Positions 34,166 through 43,031 are shown, counted from the stretch's first letter. The stretch is DNA of 55,124 nucleotides from Actinomycetes bacterium (GCA_025463865.1 JAODBH010000260.1:1-55124); one strand, 5' to 3'. The notes: generated by a model not told the origin, from the sequence alone. Made by a program: numbers and translations.

Positions 34166-35248
34166 TCAGGGCAGGAGCAGGTGCACGTCGCCGAACTCGT
34201 GCCACTGGTAGCCCTCGCGGAGGCTCTCCGCGTAGCTCGCCTCGAGCAGCTCGCGGCCCGCGACGGCCTCCAGCATCAGCAGGTGCGACGCTTCGGGCTC
34301 GTGCCAACCGGTGAGCAGCCCATCGACGGCGTGCACGCCGCGTTCGGGCGTGATCACGAGGTCGGTCCACCCGTCGAAGGCGCGGACGTGGCCCGAGTCG
34401 TCGGCCGCGGTCTCGAGGCCGCGGACGACCGTCGTTCCGACCGCGACGACGCGCCCGCCGGCCGCGCGCGTCGCGTTGACCCGCGCGGCGGTCGACGCCG
34501 GCACCCGTACGTGCTCGGGGTACGGCAGCTCGGTGGACTCCAGCGAGGCCACGCCGGTGTGCAGCACGAGCGGCGTGACGCCCACACCCTTGGCGACGAG
34601 GCGGGTGACGACCTCGGGCGTGAACGGCCGACCCGCGCTCGGCATCTCGGCGCTCCCCGGTTCGGTGACGTAGACGTTCTGGTACGCGGCGAGGGGCCAC
34701 GGTTGCTCGACGTAGCCGTAACGGATCGGCTTTCCGTGCACGGTCAGCCATGTGAGCACCGGGTCGGGGAGGGCGAGATCGGCCACCCAGAGGCGGGGAC
34801 TGTCGAGGTAGCGCTCCACCAGGTCCATGGACGCGTCGGGGCCGAGGTCGAGGTGCCGTCCCGGCGGATCTCCGGTCCAGCGCTCGCTGTGGTCGCCGAC
34901 CGCGCGCCGCGGCTCCACGACCCACCGGTTCCCGTCGAGGCGGGTCGAGAGGTGGACCACGACGGCCTCACCTTCGGGGGTGGTGGCCCGAACCGCCGCC
35001 GGGATCGTCCCGGAGGTGTTGATCACGACGAGGTCACCCGGGTCGAGGAACGCGGGGAGCAACGCGAACGTCGAGTTGACGATGGCCCCCGTCGAGCGGT
35101 GGGCGACCATCATCCGCACCGCGTCGCGGGTCATCCCGCGCGCTTCGGGGGGCGAGCCGGCTTCGAGGTGCGGGGGCAGGTGGAAGCTGAGGCGGGAGTG
35201 CGTGGCACCAGGACGCGGTTCGGGCCGGACGGTCGGGGCCGAGGTCAT
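34166..35248 (-). CDS. QueA-like S-adenosylmethionine:tRNA ribosyltransferase-isomerase family protein
   Basis: 360 residues with the QueA fold: LDPGDLVVINTSGTIPAAV, an NRWVVEPRRAVGD segment, KPIRYGYVEQPWPLAAYQNV, a PSAGRPFTPEVVTRL block and the C-terminal DGLLTGWHEPEASHLLML. Classical QueA makes epoxyqueuosine on tRNA, but most Actinobacteria lack the pathway and no tgt or queG is near. The gene is coupled to an SDR gene (4-bp overlap, ATGA) rather than to queuosine genes. It is therefore probably a paralogue with another acceptor or another modified base. The N-terminus has about 30 extra Pro-rich residues before the first strand. Confidence 0.85.
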   Translation of the reverse strand: MTSAPTVRPEPRPGATHSRLSFHLPPHLEAGSPPEARGMTRDAVRMMVAHRSTGAIVNSTFALLPAFLDPGDLVVINTSGTIPAAVRATTPEGEAVVVHLSTRLDGNRWVVEPRRAVGDHSERWTGDPPGRHLDLGPDASMDLVERYLDSPRLWVADLALPDPVLTWLTVHGKPIRYGYVEQPWPLAAYQNVYVTEPGSAEMPSAGRPFTPEVVTRLVAKGVGVTPLVLHTGVASLESTELPYPEHVRVPASTAARVNATRAAGGRVVAVGTTVVRGLETAADDSGHVRAFDGWTDLVITPERGVHAVDGLLTGWHEPEASHLLMLEAVAGRELLEASYAESLREGYQWHEFGDVHLLLP

Positions 35249-35952
35249 GGCTTCGCCTCCACGCGCTCGGAGGCGCGGTACCTGCCGCTCTCGGGCCGCT
35301 CGTCGAGCAACGAGAGCAGGGCCGGGACGACGGTCGCGGGCTCGGGGCGGTCGGAGATGTCGTCGCCGGGAAACGCCTCCTGGTGCATCTGGGTGCGCAT
35401 GTCTCCGGGGTCGAACGAGTACACGCGCAGATCGGGCTCCTCCGCCCCGAGCACGTTGCCGAGCTGGTCGAGCGCGGCCTTCGACGAGCCGTAGCCACCC
35501 CAGCCTTCGTAGCCCTCGACCGCGGCGTCCGAGGTGACGTCGACGATGGCTCCCCGCCCGCTCGCGCGGAGCAACGGGAGGGCGGCCTGGATGAGACCGA
35601 GGGGCCCGAGCACGTTGACGTCGTAGACCCGGCGCAGCGTCTCGAGCGGGTAGTCGGCAAGGACCGGCTGGGGCGACGGCCCGAGGAGGCTCGCGTTGTT
35701 GACGAGCAGATCGAGACCACCGAGCTCGCTGGCGGTCTCGACCAGGGCCGCGCGGTGCTCGGGGTCCGAGACGTCACCCGCGACGGCCCGAACGGTGGCC
35801 CCAGGTGCCGCGGCACGCACCGAGGCGGCGGCCCCGTCGAGGGCGGCCGCGCCCCGGGCGTCGAGCACGAGGCTCCAACCGTGCGTGCCGAGCGTCTCGG
35901 CCAGGGCGAGCCCGAAGCCCCTGGATGCGCCGGTGATCACCGCGACCGCCAT
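35245..35952 (-). CDS. Short-chain dehydrogenase/reductase
   Basis: 235 residues, classical SDR: cofactor motif VITGASRGFGLALAETL at the start, NNASLLG after strand 4, and the catalytic residues in IVDVTSDAA and the YGSSKAALDQLG block (Tyr-x-x-x-Lys, here Y-G-S-S-K). The C-terminal lid is DMRTQMHQEAFPGDDISDRP. The Asp at the end of strand 2 (LVLDARG) suggests NAD rather than NADP. First gene of a two-gene operon with the QueA-like protein (ATGA overlap). An inverted repeat at 35987-36002 lies upstream. Substrate unknown. Confidence 0.92.
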   Translation of the reverse strand: MAVAVITGASRGFGLALAETLGTHGWSLVLDARGAAALDGAAASVRAAAPGATVRAVAGDVSDPEHRAALVETASELGGLDLLVNNASLLGPSPQPVLADYPLETLRRVYDVNVLGPLGLIQAALPLLRASGRGAIVDVTSDAAVEGYEGWGGYGSSKAALDQLGNVLGAEEPDLRVYSFDPGDMRTQMHQEAFPGDDISDRPEPATVVPALLSLLDERPESGRYRASERVEAKP

Positions 35953-35986
35953 GGAAACCTCCCGGTCAACCCACTTACGCAAGGAA

Positions 35987-36002
35987 CTACTGTCGAAAGT
36001 AG
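35987..36002. promoter_or_regulatory. Inverted repeat upstream of the SDR/QueA-like operon
   Basis: CTACT and AGTAG flank a 6-nt centre, 35 bp upstream of the SDR start. It could be an operator for a dimeric regulator; no regulator gene is adjacent. Confidence 0.25.
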
Positions 36003-36074
36003 GCCTGCGGCGGGGCGAACGCAAGGGGTTTCTGGCGGGCGGTCGGACGGCCCGGTGGCAGTGCGACGCGGCGG

Positions 36075-36473
36075 CTACATGTTCCCGCCGGGGGGCTGGT
36101 TCTGCAGGAACAGGGCGCACTTGTTGTTGGCGTAGCGCTCGAGGTTGTTCGAGGCCGTCTCGTAACGCTTCCGCTGCGCAGCGCTGATCTTCTCGCCCCG
36201 ATGGGCCCGTTGGAACCCGGTCAGGAACAGCTCGGCATCGGGTCGGATGTCGGCCGGCGCGCGGTCCACGACCACGGTGAGCAGCGCGAGCCGCTTGGCG
36301 TCCTTGACCGTCGCGACGGCCTCGTCGAGGTTGTAGGCCGCCTGGCAGAACGGCTTGGGCGCGAGCTTCCCCGACTTCTGGGCGCCGGCCACCGCGTCCG
36401 ACTTGCTGCTGCACGCGCCGAGGAACGTCAGCAGCAGCAGCGCGCACGCGATGAGCGGGAGGGTCCGACGCAT
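36075..36473 (-). CDS. Small secreted lipoprotein, unknown function
   Basis: 132 residues. Clear lipoprotein signal: MRRTLPLIACALLLL and lipobox FLGAC, Cys21 lipidated. The mature part is helical and charged, contains two Cys (PFCQAAYNLDEAV and NNKCALFLQ) that could pair, and ends in a Pro/Gly tail. There is no known family. Similar layout to the lipoprotein at 3377 (both have a Cys early and a Cys near the end and a long amphipathic helix), which may reflect a shared but diverged family. Divergent from the VWA gene. Confidence 0.72.
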   Translation of the reverse strand: MRRTLPLIACALLLLTFLGACSSKSDAVAGAQKSGKLAPKPFCQAAYNLDEAVATVKDAKRLALLTVVVDRAPADIRPDAELFLTGFQRAHRGEKISAAQRKRYETASNNLERYANNKCALFLQNQPPGGNM

Positions 36474-36585
36474 GACCGCATTGTTGCCGACGGGCGCGGG
36501 GAGTTCGCAGTCGGGCGGTCGACCCGCGCCGCGGGCGGGCCCTGCCCGCCGTTCCTCCGACGGCTGCCGGACGCGATGCGAGTTG

Positions 36586-36591
36586 TACCCT
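36586..36591 (+). promoter_or_regulatory. -10 hexamer for leaderless VWA gene
   Basis: TACCCT lies 7 nt before the ATG at 36599; no ribosome binding site is present. Confidence 0.4.
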
Positions 36592-36598
36592 TGACCCG

Positions 36599-38599
36599 AT
36601 GAGCCGTGGTTTTCGGTACTCCCGGTGGGACGGAACGCAGGTCGGCTTCGATCTCGACGCCGACGCGCTCATGGAGGAGATGTCCGACGACCTCCTCTAC
36701 CACGGCGATCTGAACGCGGCGCTGCGCCGGCTGCTGCAACAGGGCTTCCAGGACCGCGACGGCCGCGACCTGATGGGCCTGCGGGAGATGATCGAGCGCC
36801 TCCGGGAGAAGCGCCGGGAGGAGCTCGACAAGCGCGACCTCGGCGGCGTCTACGACGACGTCGCGCAACGGCTCGCCGAGGTCATCGACGAGGAGCGCGC
36901 CGGCATCGACCAGCGGGTCGACGACGCCCAGCTCAACGGCGACCAGCGCGCCAAGGAGATCACCGAGCAGGCCGCGCAGCAGCGGCGCCAGACCCTGGAG
37001 GAGCTGCCCCCCGACCTCGCCGGGCGGGTGCAGGCGCTCCAGGACTACGAGTTCATGGACCCGACGGCCCGTCAGCACTTCGAGGAGCTGATGGACGAGC
37101 TGCGCCAGCAGCTGATGCAGAGCTACTTCAACCAGATGGCCGAGGGGATGTCGGACGTCTCCCCGGAGCAGCTCGCCCGCACCAAGGACATGCTCGCCGA
37201 GCTCAACCAGATGCTCGAGCAGCGCGAGCGCGGCGAGGAGCCCGACTTCGAGAAGTTCATGGAGCAGTACGGCGACTTCTTCCCCGGCAACCCGGAGACC
37301 CTCGACGAGCTGCTCGAGCAGATGGCGCAGTCGATGGCGCAGATGCAGCAGCTCCTGAACTCCATGACCCCCGAACAGCGGGCGCAGCTCCAGGGACTGG
37401 CCGAGGCCCTCCTCGAGGACATGGACCTGCGGTGGCAGGTCGATGCGTTGTCGCGCAACCTGCAGAACGCGTTCCCGAACCTCCCGTGGAACCAGTCGAT
37501 GAACTTCGAGGGCAGCGACCCGCTGCAGATGGGCCAGATGCCGGGCCTCCTGCAGACCCTGGGCGACCTCGACGAGCTCGAGAACCTGATGCGGTCGGCG
37601 ACCCAGCCCGGTGAGCTCGCGGAGGTCGACCTCGACCGTGCGCGCGACCTTCTCGGTGACGATGCGGCCCGTTCGTTGGAGAAGCTCGCCGAGCTCACCC
37701 GGATGCTCGAGGAGGCTGGCCTCATCGAGCAGCGCGAGGGCCGCATGGAGCTCACGCCGCGGGCCATCCGCGCGATCGGGCAGAAGGCGCTCTCGGATCT
37801 CTACCGCAAGCTGTTCCAGGACCGCGGCGGCCGCCACGAGATCGAACGCGTCGGCGTCGGGCACGAGCGGGCCTACGAGCACAAGCCCTACGAGTTCGGC
37901 GATCCGTTCAACCTCAACGTCGAGCAGACCATCCGAAACGCGATCCGGCGCAGCGGTGGGGGCACGCCCGTGCGGCTCAGCCCCGACGACTTCGAGGTCG
38001 AGCGCACGGAGATGACCACCCGTTCGGCCACGGTGCTCCTCCTCGACGTGTCGATGTCGATGCCGATGCGCGACAACTTCCTCCCCGCGAAGAAGGTCGC
38101 GATGGCGCTGCACTCGCTGATCACGAGCCAGTTCCCGCAGGACTACTTCGGGCTCGTGAGCTTCGGGCGGGTCGCCCGCGAGGTGAAGCCCGAGCGGCTG
38201 CCGGAGCTCTCGTGGGACTTCGAGTACGGCACCAACATGCAGCACGCGCTGACCCTCGCCCGCCGGATGCTCTCCCGGGAGACGGGCACGAAGCAGGTGA
38301 TCATGGTCACCGACGGCGAGCCGACCGCCCACATCACGCCGCAGGGCGACGCCTACTTCAACTACCCACCCGACTACGAGACCGTCCAGCAGACGATGCG
38401 CGAGGTGATGCGTTGTACGCGTGACGGCATCCGCATCAACACCTTCATGCTCGACGAGAGCTACTACCTCCGCGACTTCGTGGAGCGGATGACCAAGGTC
38501 AACCGTGGCCGGGCGTTCTACACGTCGCCCGACACCCTCGGCGACTACGTCCTCGTCGACTTCCTCGAGGATCGCCGCCGCCACCGCCGAGCGGGCTAG
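36599..38599 (+). CDS. Large VWA-domain protein (likely partner of the MoxR-like ATPase)
   Basis: 666 residues. The first 420 are helical and very rich in Gln, Glu and Met, with repeated segments such as LLEQMAQSMAQMQQLLNSM and RAQLQGLAEALLEDM, likely coiled coil. The C-terminal 200 residues form a von Willebrand A domain with an intact metal site: DVSMS at 483-487, the later Thr, and MVTDGEPT. No signal peptide, so cytoplasmic. VWA proteins of this type act with MoxR/chelatase AAA+ ATPases; the ATPase gene at 32747 is on the same strand but separated by minus-strand genes. The client is unknown. Confidence 0.87.
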   Translation: MSRGFRYSRWDGTQVGFDLDADALMEEMSDDLLYHGDLNAALRRLLQQGFQDRDGRDLMGLREMIERLREKRREELDKRDLGGVYDDVAQRLAEVIDEERAGIDQRVDDAQLNGDQRAKEITEQAAQQRRQTLEELPPDLAGRVQALQDYEFMDPTARQHFEELMDELRQQLMQSYFNQMAEGMSDVSPEQLARTKDMLAELNQMLEQRERGEEPDFEKFMEQYGDFFPGNPETLDELLEQMAQSMAQMQQLLNSMTPEQRAQLQGLAEALLEDMDLRWQVDALSRNLQNAFPNLPWNQSMNFEGSDPLQMGQMPGLLQTLGDLDELENLMRSATQPGELAEVDLDRARDLLGDDAARSLEKLAELTRMLEEAGLIEQREGRMELTPRAIRAIGQKALSDLYRKLFQDRGGRHEIERVGVGHERAYEHKPYEFGDPFNLNVEQTIRNAIRRSGGGTPVRLSPDDFEVERTEMTTRSATVLLLDVSMSMPMRDNFLPAKKVAMALHSLITSQFPQDYFGLVSFGRVAREVKPERLPELSWDFEYGTNMQHALTLARRMLSRETGTKQVIMVTDGEPTAHITPQGDAYFNYPPDYETVQQTMREVMRCTRDGIRINTFMLDESYYLRDFVERMTKVNRGRAFYTSPDTLGDYVLVDFLEDRRRHRRAG

Positions 38600-38661
38600 G
38601 ACTCGGCCGAGCCGTCGAGCCCGGGCTTCAGTTCTCGGGCCCGAAATGCCGAAGAAGCGCC

Positions 38662-41268
38662 GTGGCTCTCGTCCCTTCGCGTCTCAAGCCCCAGCGCCCT
38701 CCGACTCCCGTCGACCTCACGGAGCCGCTGGGGTCCGCAGCGCCGGTCGCGTCGTCGATCGACGAGATGCTCCCGACCATTCCGCGGAGCAGATCGACGT
38801 CCGCGCCCGACACGCCGTCGGGGCCGCGGCGTCGGACGCGCAAAGGGACCCCGCCGCTCCCGGAGCTCAGCGTCGCTTCGGCGCCCGCGGCTCCGATCGT
38901 CGAGGCACCTGCTTCCGAGGCTGCCCCTCGCCGGCGTTCGTTCTCCCGGAAGCCGCCGTCGAGCGCCGCGCCCGACGCCGCGCCGTCGGTCACGCCGGGG
39001 GGCGAGCCGCCCGACCCGACGGTCGGTGTCGCGCCACGCCGGCGCTCGTTCCACCGGTCGGCCCCGCCGATCGTGGCCGAGGCTGCGGAACCTGCAACCG
39101 ACGCCAAGCCGCGCCGGCTGTCGTTCTCGTTCCGGGCCGGGGCGAGCCCGGCCGCCCAGATCGCGGCCGACACCGCCGACGCCGACATCCCGCCCGTCGA
39201 GGCGGATGCCCGTCCGCCGGCATCGAGCGCGGGGCGACTCCTCGGTGAGCAGTCGTCGATCGCGCCCGCGCCACCCGCTCGTGTGCTCGCCCCGCCGCCG
39301 GTCCTGGCGCTGCCCCCGGTCTCCGATTCGAGCACTCCGGCCCGGCCCGCCGGACCCGCGTTGTCTCCGCTCGCCGCGGCGTTGGGCGCGGGCGCCCGTA
39401 CCGATGCGCCGCTTCCCGAGCGATCCCCGGCCCCTGTGGTCGCGGGTTCGGCCCTCATGGCGCGAGCCGCCACCGTCCTGCCCGCGGCGCCCGGTCCCGA
39501 GATGACCCCGGTACCGCACGCGACGGCGCCGGAAGACCCGTTCGTCGAGGCGCCTGCTCCGGTCGAGGCCGAAACGCCCGACACCCGATCCCGCCGCCAG
39601 CGGAACACCCGCTCGCGCTCGCGCTTCCGGTCCCGCGCGCACACGAAGGCGAAGGTGAAAGCAAAGGCCACGGCGGCCTCCGGCACCCAGACCGCGGCAT
39701 CCGGCGCAGCCGCGAGAACCGGCGCGGCCGACGCCGGGGGTGCGGGCATCGAGGACCGCATCCGGAAGGAGGCGCGCAGCGCGGGGCTGGGTGGTGCCGC
39801 GCTGCCCTCGACCGAGGCGGTTGCGCGCCGCCGTATCCAACTCTGGGGCATCGCGATCGTCGTCCTCTCGATGATCGCGGTCGCGCTGGTCATCACCGGG
39901 CTCTCGAAGACCTCGGGCGACGACTGGGTCAGCGCGAAGACCCTCCGGCTCGCAGTCATCGGTCTCGCGCTCGGCTTCACCATCTACGCGCTGGAGAAGG
40001 AGGTGCACCTCCGACGGCTCAGCCGCCTCCTGATCGACGAGCGGGTCATCAACACCGCGCTGACCAATCGCCTCAACATGCACTCCGCACTCACCGCCGC
40101 GGGCAAGGCGGTCAACTCGGTGCTCGACCTCGACGAGGTGCTCGAGGTCATCCTCTCCAGCGCGTTGGAGATGCTGGAAGGCAGCGAGGGCTCGGTGATG
40201 CTCCTCGAGGCCGACGGCGCATTGGCGGTCGTCGCGGTGCAGGGAACGCAGCTCGTCAAGGGGCAACGGCTGCGCGAAGACTCGTCCCTCGCCGGACTCG
40301 TCGCGCGCACGCGTGAGCCGGCGATGGTCGGCGCGGGCCACGGGGCCGTAGCGCGCGGCGACGACGGGTCGCACGTGGCGATGTGTGTGCCGCTGGTGAA
40401 CCGGGGTGAGCTGCTCGGCGTCCTCGACGTCGAGGCGAGGCTCGACCGCGCCTTCGACGAGTACGACCTCCACGTGTTGTCACTGTTCGCGGAGCCCGCG
40501 GCGGCCGCGATCGCGAACGCGCGGCTCTACGGCGCCGAGCGGGCCCATGTCGCCGAGCTCCTCGACCTCGACCGCATGAAGAGCCAGTTCGTGGCGACGG
40601 TCAGTCACGAGCTCCGCACTCCCCTCACGTCGATTCGAGGTGCCATCGCCGCGGCCCGGCGGCCGGTGGCCGACGAGCAACGCGCGGAGCTGTTCGACGT
40701 GATCGAGCGTCAGACCGGCCGTCTGGCGACGATGGTCGAGGAGATGTTCGCCGCCGCCCAGCTCGAGCGCCACGGGAGCGCGCCGCTGCTGCGGCGCATC
40801 GAGCTCGCGTCGTTGGTGCGCCTGGTCGCGCTCGACTCCCAGGTCGCGGGCCGGCCGGTCAAGGTCGAAGCGCCGGAGACCTGCGAGGTGCGGGCCGACC
40901 CGGAGGCGATGCGACGCATCGTCACGAACCTGGTCGAGAACGCGCACAAGTACGGAGCCGCCCCCATCCGGCTCATCGTGGAGCCGGACGGTGACCGGGT
41001 CATGCTCTCGGTGGTCGACCACGGTCCCGGCGTGCCGCTCGCGGAGCGCGAACGCATCTTCGAGCGCTTCTACCGGGCGGAGCACACCCGCGACAACCGG
41101 CCGGGAATCGGGCTCGGGCTGCCGATCGTGCGCGGGCTCGCGGAGGCGTGCGGCGGCTCGGTCTGGGTCGAGGACGCCCCGGGGGGCGGGGCCGCGTTCC
41201 GGGTCTCGCTGCGCACCCGTCACGCCGAGGACCAGGAGACGCCGTGGCCGGCAAGTCCAAGATCCTGA
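38662..41268 (+). CDS. Membrane histidine kinase with a 390-residue disordered N-terminal tail and GAF domain
   Basis: 868 residues. Residues 1-385 are Pro/Ala/Ser/Arg-rich low-complexity sequence with three RR[RL]SF repeats (91-94, 127-130, 151-155) and a basic Ser-Arg/Lys patch (308-336). Two transmembrane helices follow (about 393-413 and 427-444). A GAF-like domain spans about 470-620, then the phosphoacceptor His649 in SQFVATVSHELRTPLTSIRG and an ATPase domain with NLVENAHKYG, VVDHGPGVP, FERFYRAEH and GIGLGLPIV. The tail lies on the cytoplasmic side by charge. The GTG start is the first in frame; a later start would remove only tail residues. Overlaps the response-regulator gene by 25 bp. 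Confidence 0.85.
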   Translation: MALVPSRLKPQRPPTPVDLTEPLGSAAPVASSIDEMLPTIPRSRSTSAPDTPSGPRRRTRKGTPPLPELSVASAPAAPIVEAPASEAAPRRRSFSRKPPSSAAPDAAPSVTPGGEPPDPTVGVAPRRRSFHRSAPPIVAEAAEPATDAKPRRLSFSFRAGASPAAQIAADTADADIPPVEADARPPASSAGRLLGEQSSIAPAPPARVLAPPPVLALPPVSDSSTPARPAGPALSPLAAALGAGARTDAPLPERSPAPVVAGSALMARAATVLPAAPGPEMTPVPHATAPEDPFVEAPAPVEAETPDTRSRRQRNTRSRSRFRSRAHTKAKVKAKATAASGTQTAASGAAARTGAADAGGAGIEDRIRKEARSAGLGGAALPSTEAVARRRIQLWGIAIVVLSMIAVALVITGLSKTSGDDWVSAKTLRLAVIGLALGFTIYALEKEVHLRRLSRLLIDERVINTALTNRLNMHSALTAAGKAVNSVLDLDEVLEVILSSALEMLEGSEGSVMLLEADGALAVVAVQGTQLVKGQRLREDSSLAGLVARTREPAMVGAGHGAVARGDDGSHVAMCVPLVNRGELLGVLDVEARLDRAFDEYDLHVLSLFAEPAAAAIANARLYGAERAHVAELLDLDRMKSQFVATVSHELRTPLTSIRGAIAAARRPVADEQRAELFDVIERQTGRLATMVEEMFAAAQLERHGSAPLLRRIELASLVRLVALDSQVAGRPVKVEAPETCEVRADPEAMRRIVTNLVENAHKYGAAPIRLIVEPDGDRVMLSVVDHGPGVPLAERERIFERFYRAEHTRDNRPGIGLGLPIVRGLAEACGGSVWVEDAPGGGAAFRVSLRTRHAEDQETPWPASPRS

Positions 41269-41630
41269 TCGTGGACGACGAGCCGGACGTGCTCCTGACC
41301 CTGCGGATGATCCTCGAGTCCGAGGGGTTCGACGCCTCGTTGGCTGCGGACGGCGAGACCGCGCTGCGCCGCATCGACGAGGACCACCCCGACCTCGTCG
41401 TGCTCGACATCATGATGCCGGTGCTCGACGGCTGGTTCGTCCTGGCCGAGCTCGCGGGTCGCACCCGCCGGCCTGCGGTCATCGTGTGCAGTGCCAAGAG
41501 CAGTGAGGCCGACGTGGGCCGGGCCCGCGATCTGGGCGCCGCCGACTACGTGACCAAGCCCTGGGACGCCGACGACCTGCTGCGTCGCATCCGCGAGAGC
41601 CTCGGGCGCCGCGAGCACGTCGGCATCTGA
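41244..41630 (+). CDS. Single-domain response regulator (receiver only)
   Basis: 128 residues, one receiver domain and no output domain: acidic pocket VDDEPD (Asp11, Asp12), phosphoacceptor Asp55 in VVLDIMMPVLDGW, the switch residue in VCSAKS and Lys105 in VTKPWD. GTG at 41244 follows AGGAG and lies inside the end of the kinase gene (25-bp overlap), so the pair is co-expressed and surely cognate. Without a DNA-binding domain it must act by protein contact or as a phosphate relay. Confidence 0.92.
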   Translation: MAGKSKILIVDDEPDVLLTLRMILESEGFDASLAADGETALRRIDEDHPDLVVLDIMMPVLDGWFVLAELAGRTRRPAVIVCSAKSSEADVGRARDLGAADYVTKPWDADDLLRRIRESLGRREHVGI

Positions 41631-41704
41631 TCGGGGCCGGTGCACGGTGGGGCCACCCGGCATGCCACCCACCATGGCGGAGGCGTTCACCGAGCGCGTT
41701 CTTC

Positions 41705-41733
41705 TTGCGTTTTCAGGGCCCGCCGACCATAGT
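41705..41733 (+). promoter_or_regulatory. Predicted promoter of the first whiB gene
   Basis: TTGCGT (41705-41710) and CATAGT (41728-41733) are spaced by 17 bp. Transcription would start near 41740, about 40 nt before the ATG. Confidence 0.5.
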
Positions 41734-41781
41734 GACAGCGTTGTAATTCCATCGGCGTCACGCAACGAGGGGAGACTGCCG

Positions 41782-42069
41782 ATGCGGGACACACTCGCAC
41801 ACCTGGAGATCGAGGACGCGCCGGTCCAGCGCTGGCAGGAGAACGCCAACTGCCTCGGCGTGGACCCCGATCTGTTCTTTCCCGAGCGCGGTGCTTCCAC
41901 GCGTGAGGCGAAGGGCGTGTGTGCCGGCTGTGAGGTGCGTCTCGAGTGCCTCGAGTACGCGCTCGGCAACGGCGAGAAGTTCGGCATCTGGGGCGGGCTC
42001 TCCGAACGCGAGCGCCGCCGCCTGCGCCGCCAGCGGGCCCTCGCCCGCCGCAACGCCGCCACGGCCTGA
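41782..42069 (+). CDS. WhiB-family iron-sulfur transcription factor
   Basis: 95 residues. The four Cys of the [4Fe-4S] site are Cys24, Cys47, Cys50 and Cys56 (ANC ... VCAGC ... ECLEY), followed by the GIWGG turn that contacts the primary sigma factor and a basic tail (SERERRRLRRQRALARR) that contacts DNA. The frame is open further upstream, but ATG at 41782 follows GGGGAG and matches the family start. Family members control development, redox response or drug resistance in Actinobacteria; the subclass (WhiB1/2/4-like) is not decided here. Confidence 0.95.
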   Translation: MRDTLAHLEIEDAPVQRWQENANCLGVDPDLFFPERGASTREAKGVCAGCEVRLECLEYALGNGEKFGIWGGLSERERRRLRRQRALARRNAATA

Positions 42070-42095
42070 CCCTCCGGGGCTCGGCCACGACGGCG

Positions 42096-42962
42096 TCACC
42101 GAGGGCGCCCGCGCGCCTCCCACCGGCCCTCGACCGTGGCGGCCGGCCCGAGGTCGTTCGCGAGGCGGAACTCCTTGCTGCACCGCGGCAGCTCGCTCGC
42201 GGGGATGAGCCCCACGAGCTCGATGCGGTGCACGGCTCCGCCCCGCGCTTCGACCCGTGACCGGACCGCGCCGCACGCGGCTTCCAGACCCGTCGCGTCG
42301 AGGTCGACGAGGTTCATCGACACCTGCACCCGCCCCGAGCTCGGGAGCGGGAACGCCAGCGACCGGACGCCGGGCAGGCCACCGTTGCGCGCTCTCACCG
42401 CTCGGGCGACCGCACGCGCCAGCTCGAGGTCGCCGCGCTCCAGCTCGACGTTGACCGCGACCAACGGATCGCGCGCGCCCACGGCCACCGCGCCGAGACG
42501 CGTCCTCTCCGCGTCCGGCGTCATGTCGGGCGCCCGGTCCGTGAACGCGTCGCGACGGGTCGTGGGCAGGTCGCGGCCGAGCGGGTCGGCAAGGTCGTAG
42601 AGGAACGCCGGGATCCCGAGCTCAGAAGCGGCCCACGCCGCGAACCCGCGCGCGTGTTCCACGGTGGCGGCTATCGCTCCGGGCCGGGGGTCGAGGGTCA
42701 CGAACGGCACCACGTCGAGCGCCCCGAACCGGGGATGCACGCCGGAATGACGGGTCAGATCGATCGCGGCGGCCACCGCACGCGCGAGCGAGCGGGCGGC
42801 GTGGCTCACCACCTCGATGCTCGGATCCGCCAGCGTGAACACCGAACGGTGGTGGTCGGCGTCGGAATGCCGGTCGAGCAACGCGTCGCCCGCGGCGGCG
42901 TCGAGCGCGCCGAGGACCGCTTCGTCCCGGCCCTCGGACACGTTCGCCACGCACTCGTACAC
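42096..42962 (-). CDS. Glutamate formimidoyltransferase-like protein (FtcD N-terminal domain)
   Basis: 288 residues that match the formiminotransferase domain of FTCD: YECVANVSEGRD at the start, then LTRHSGVHPRFGALDVVPFV, the folate- and glutamate-binding core with the catalytic His, and VAVNVELERGDLELARAVAR. In histidine degradation the enzyme moves the formimino group to THF; the cyclodeaminase domain is not fused and no hut genes are in the window. A role in salvaging 5-formyl-THF is also known for such enzymes. The GTG at 42962 has TAGGCT 6 nt upstream (leaderless). Confidence 0.88.
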   Translation of the reverse strand: MYECVANVSEGRDEAVLGALDAAAGDALLDRHSDADHHRSVFTLADPSIEVVSHAARSLARAVAAAIDLTRHSGVHPRFGALDVVPFVTLDPRPGAIAATVEHARGFAAWAASELGIPAFLYDLADPLGRDLPTTRRDAFTDRAPDMTPDAERTRLGAVAVGARDPLVAVNVELERGDLELARAVARAVRARNGGLPGVRSLAFPLPSSGRVQVSMNLVDLDATGLEAACGAVRSRVEARGGAVHRIELVGLIPASELPRCSKEFRLANDLGPAATVEGRWEARGRPR

Positions 42963-42968
42963 GCGGGC

Positions 42969-42974
42969 AGCCTA
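42969..42974 (-). promoter_or_regulatory. -10 hexamer for leaderless formimidoyltransferase gene
   Basis: TAGGCT on the minus strand, 6 nt before the GTG start at 42962. Confidence 0.45.
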
Positions 42975-43019
42975 GGGACCGGTGCCACGGTCGCGGGCGG
43001 GAACATGGAGCCCGAGCCG

Positions 43020-43025
43020 TAAGCT
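43020..43025 (+). promoter_or_regulatory. -10 hexamer for leaderless LLM oxidoreductase gene
   Basis: TAAGCT lies 6 nt before the GTG start at 43032. Confidence 0.45.
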
Positions 43026-43031
43026 CGGTCG

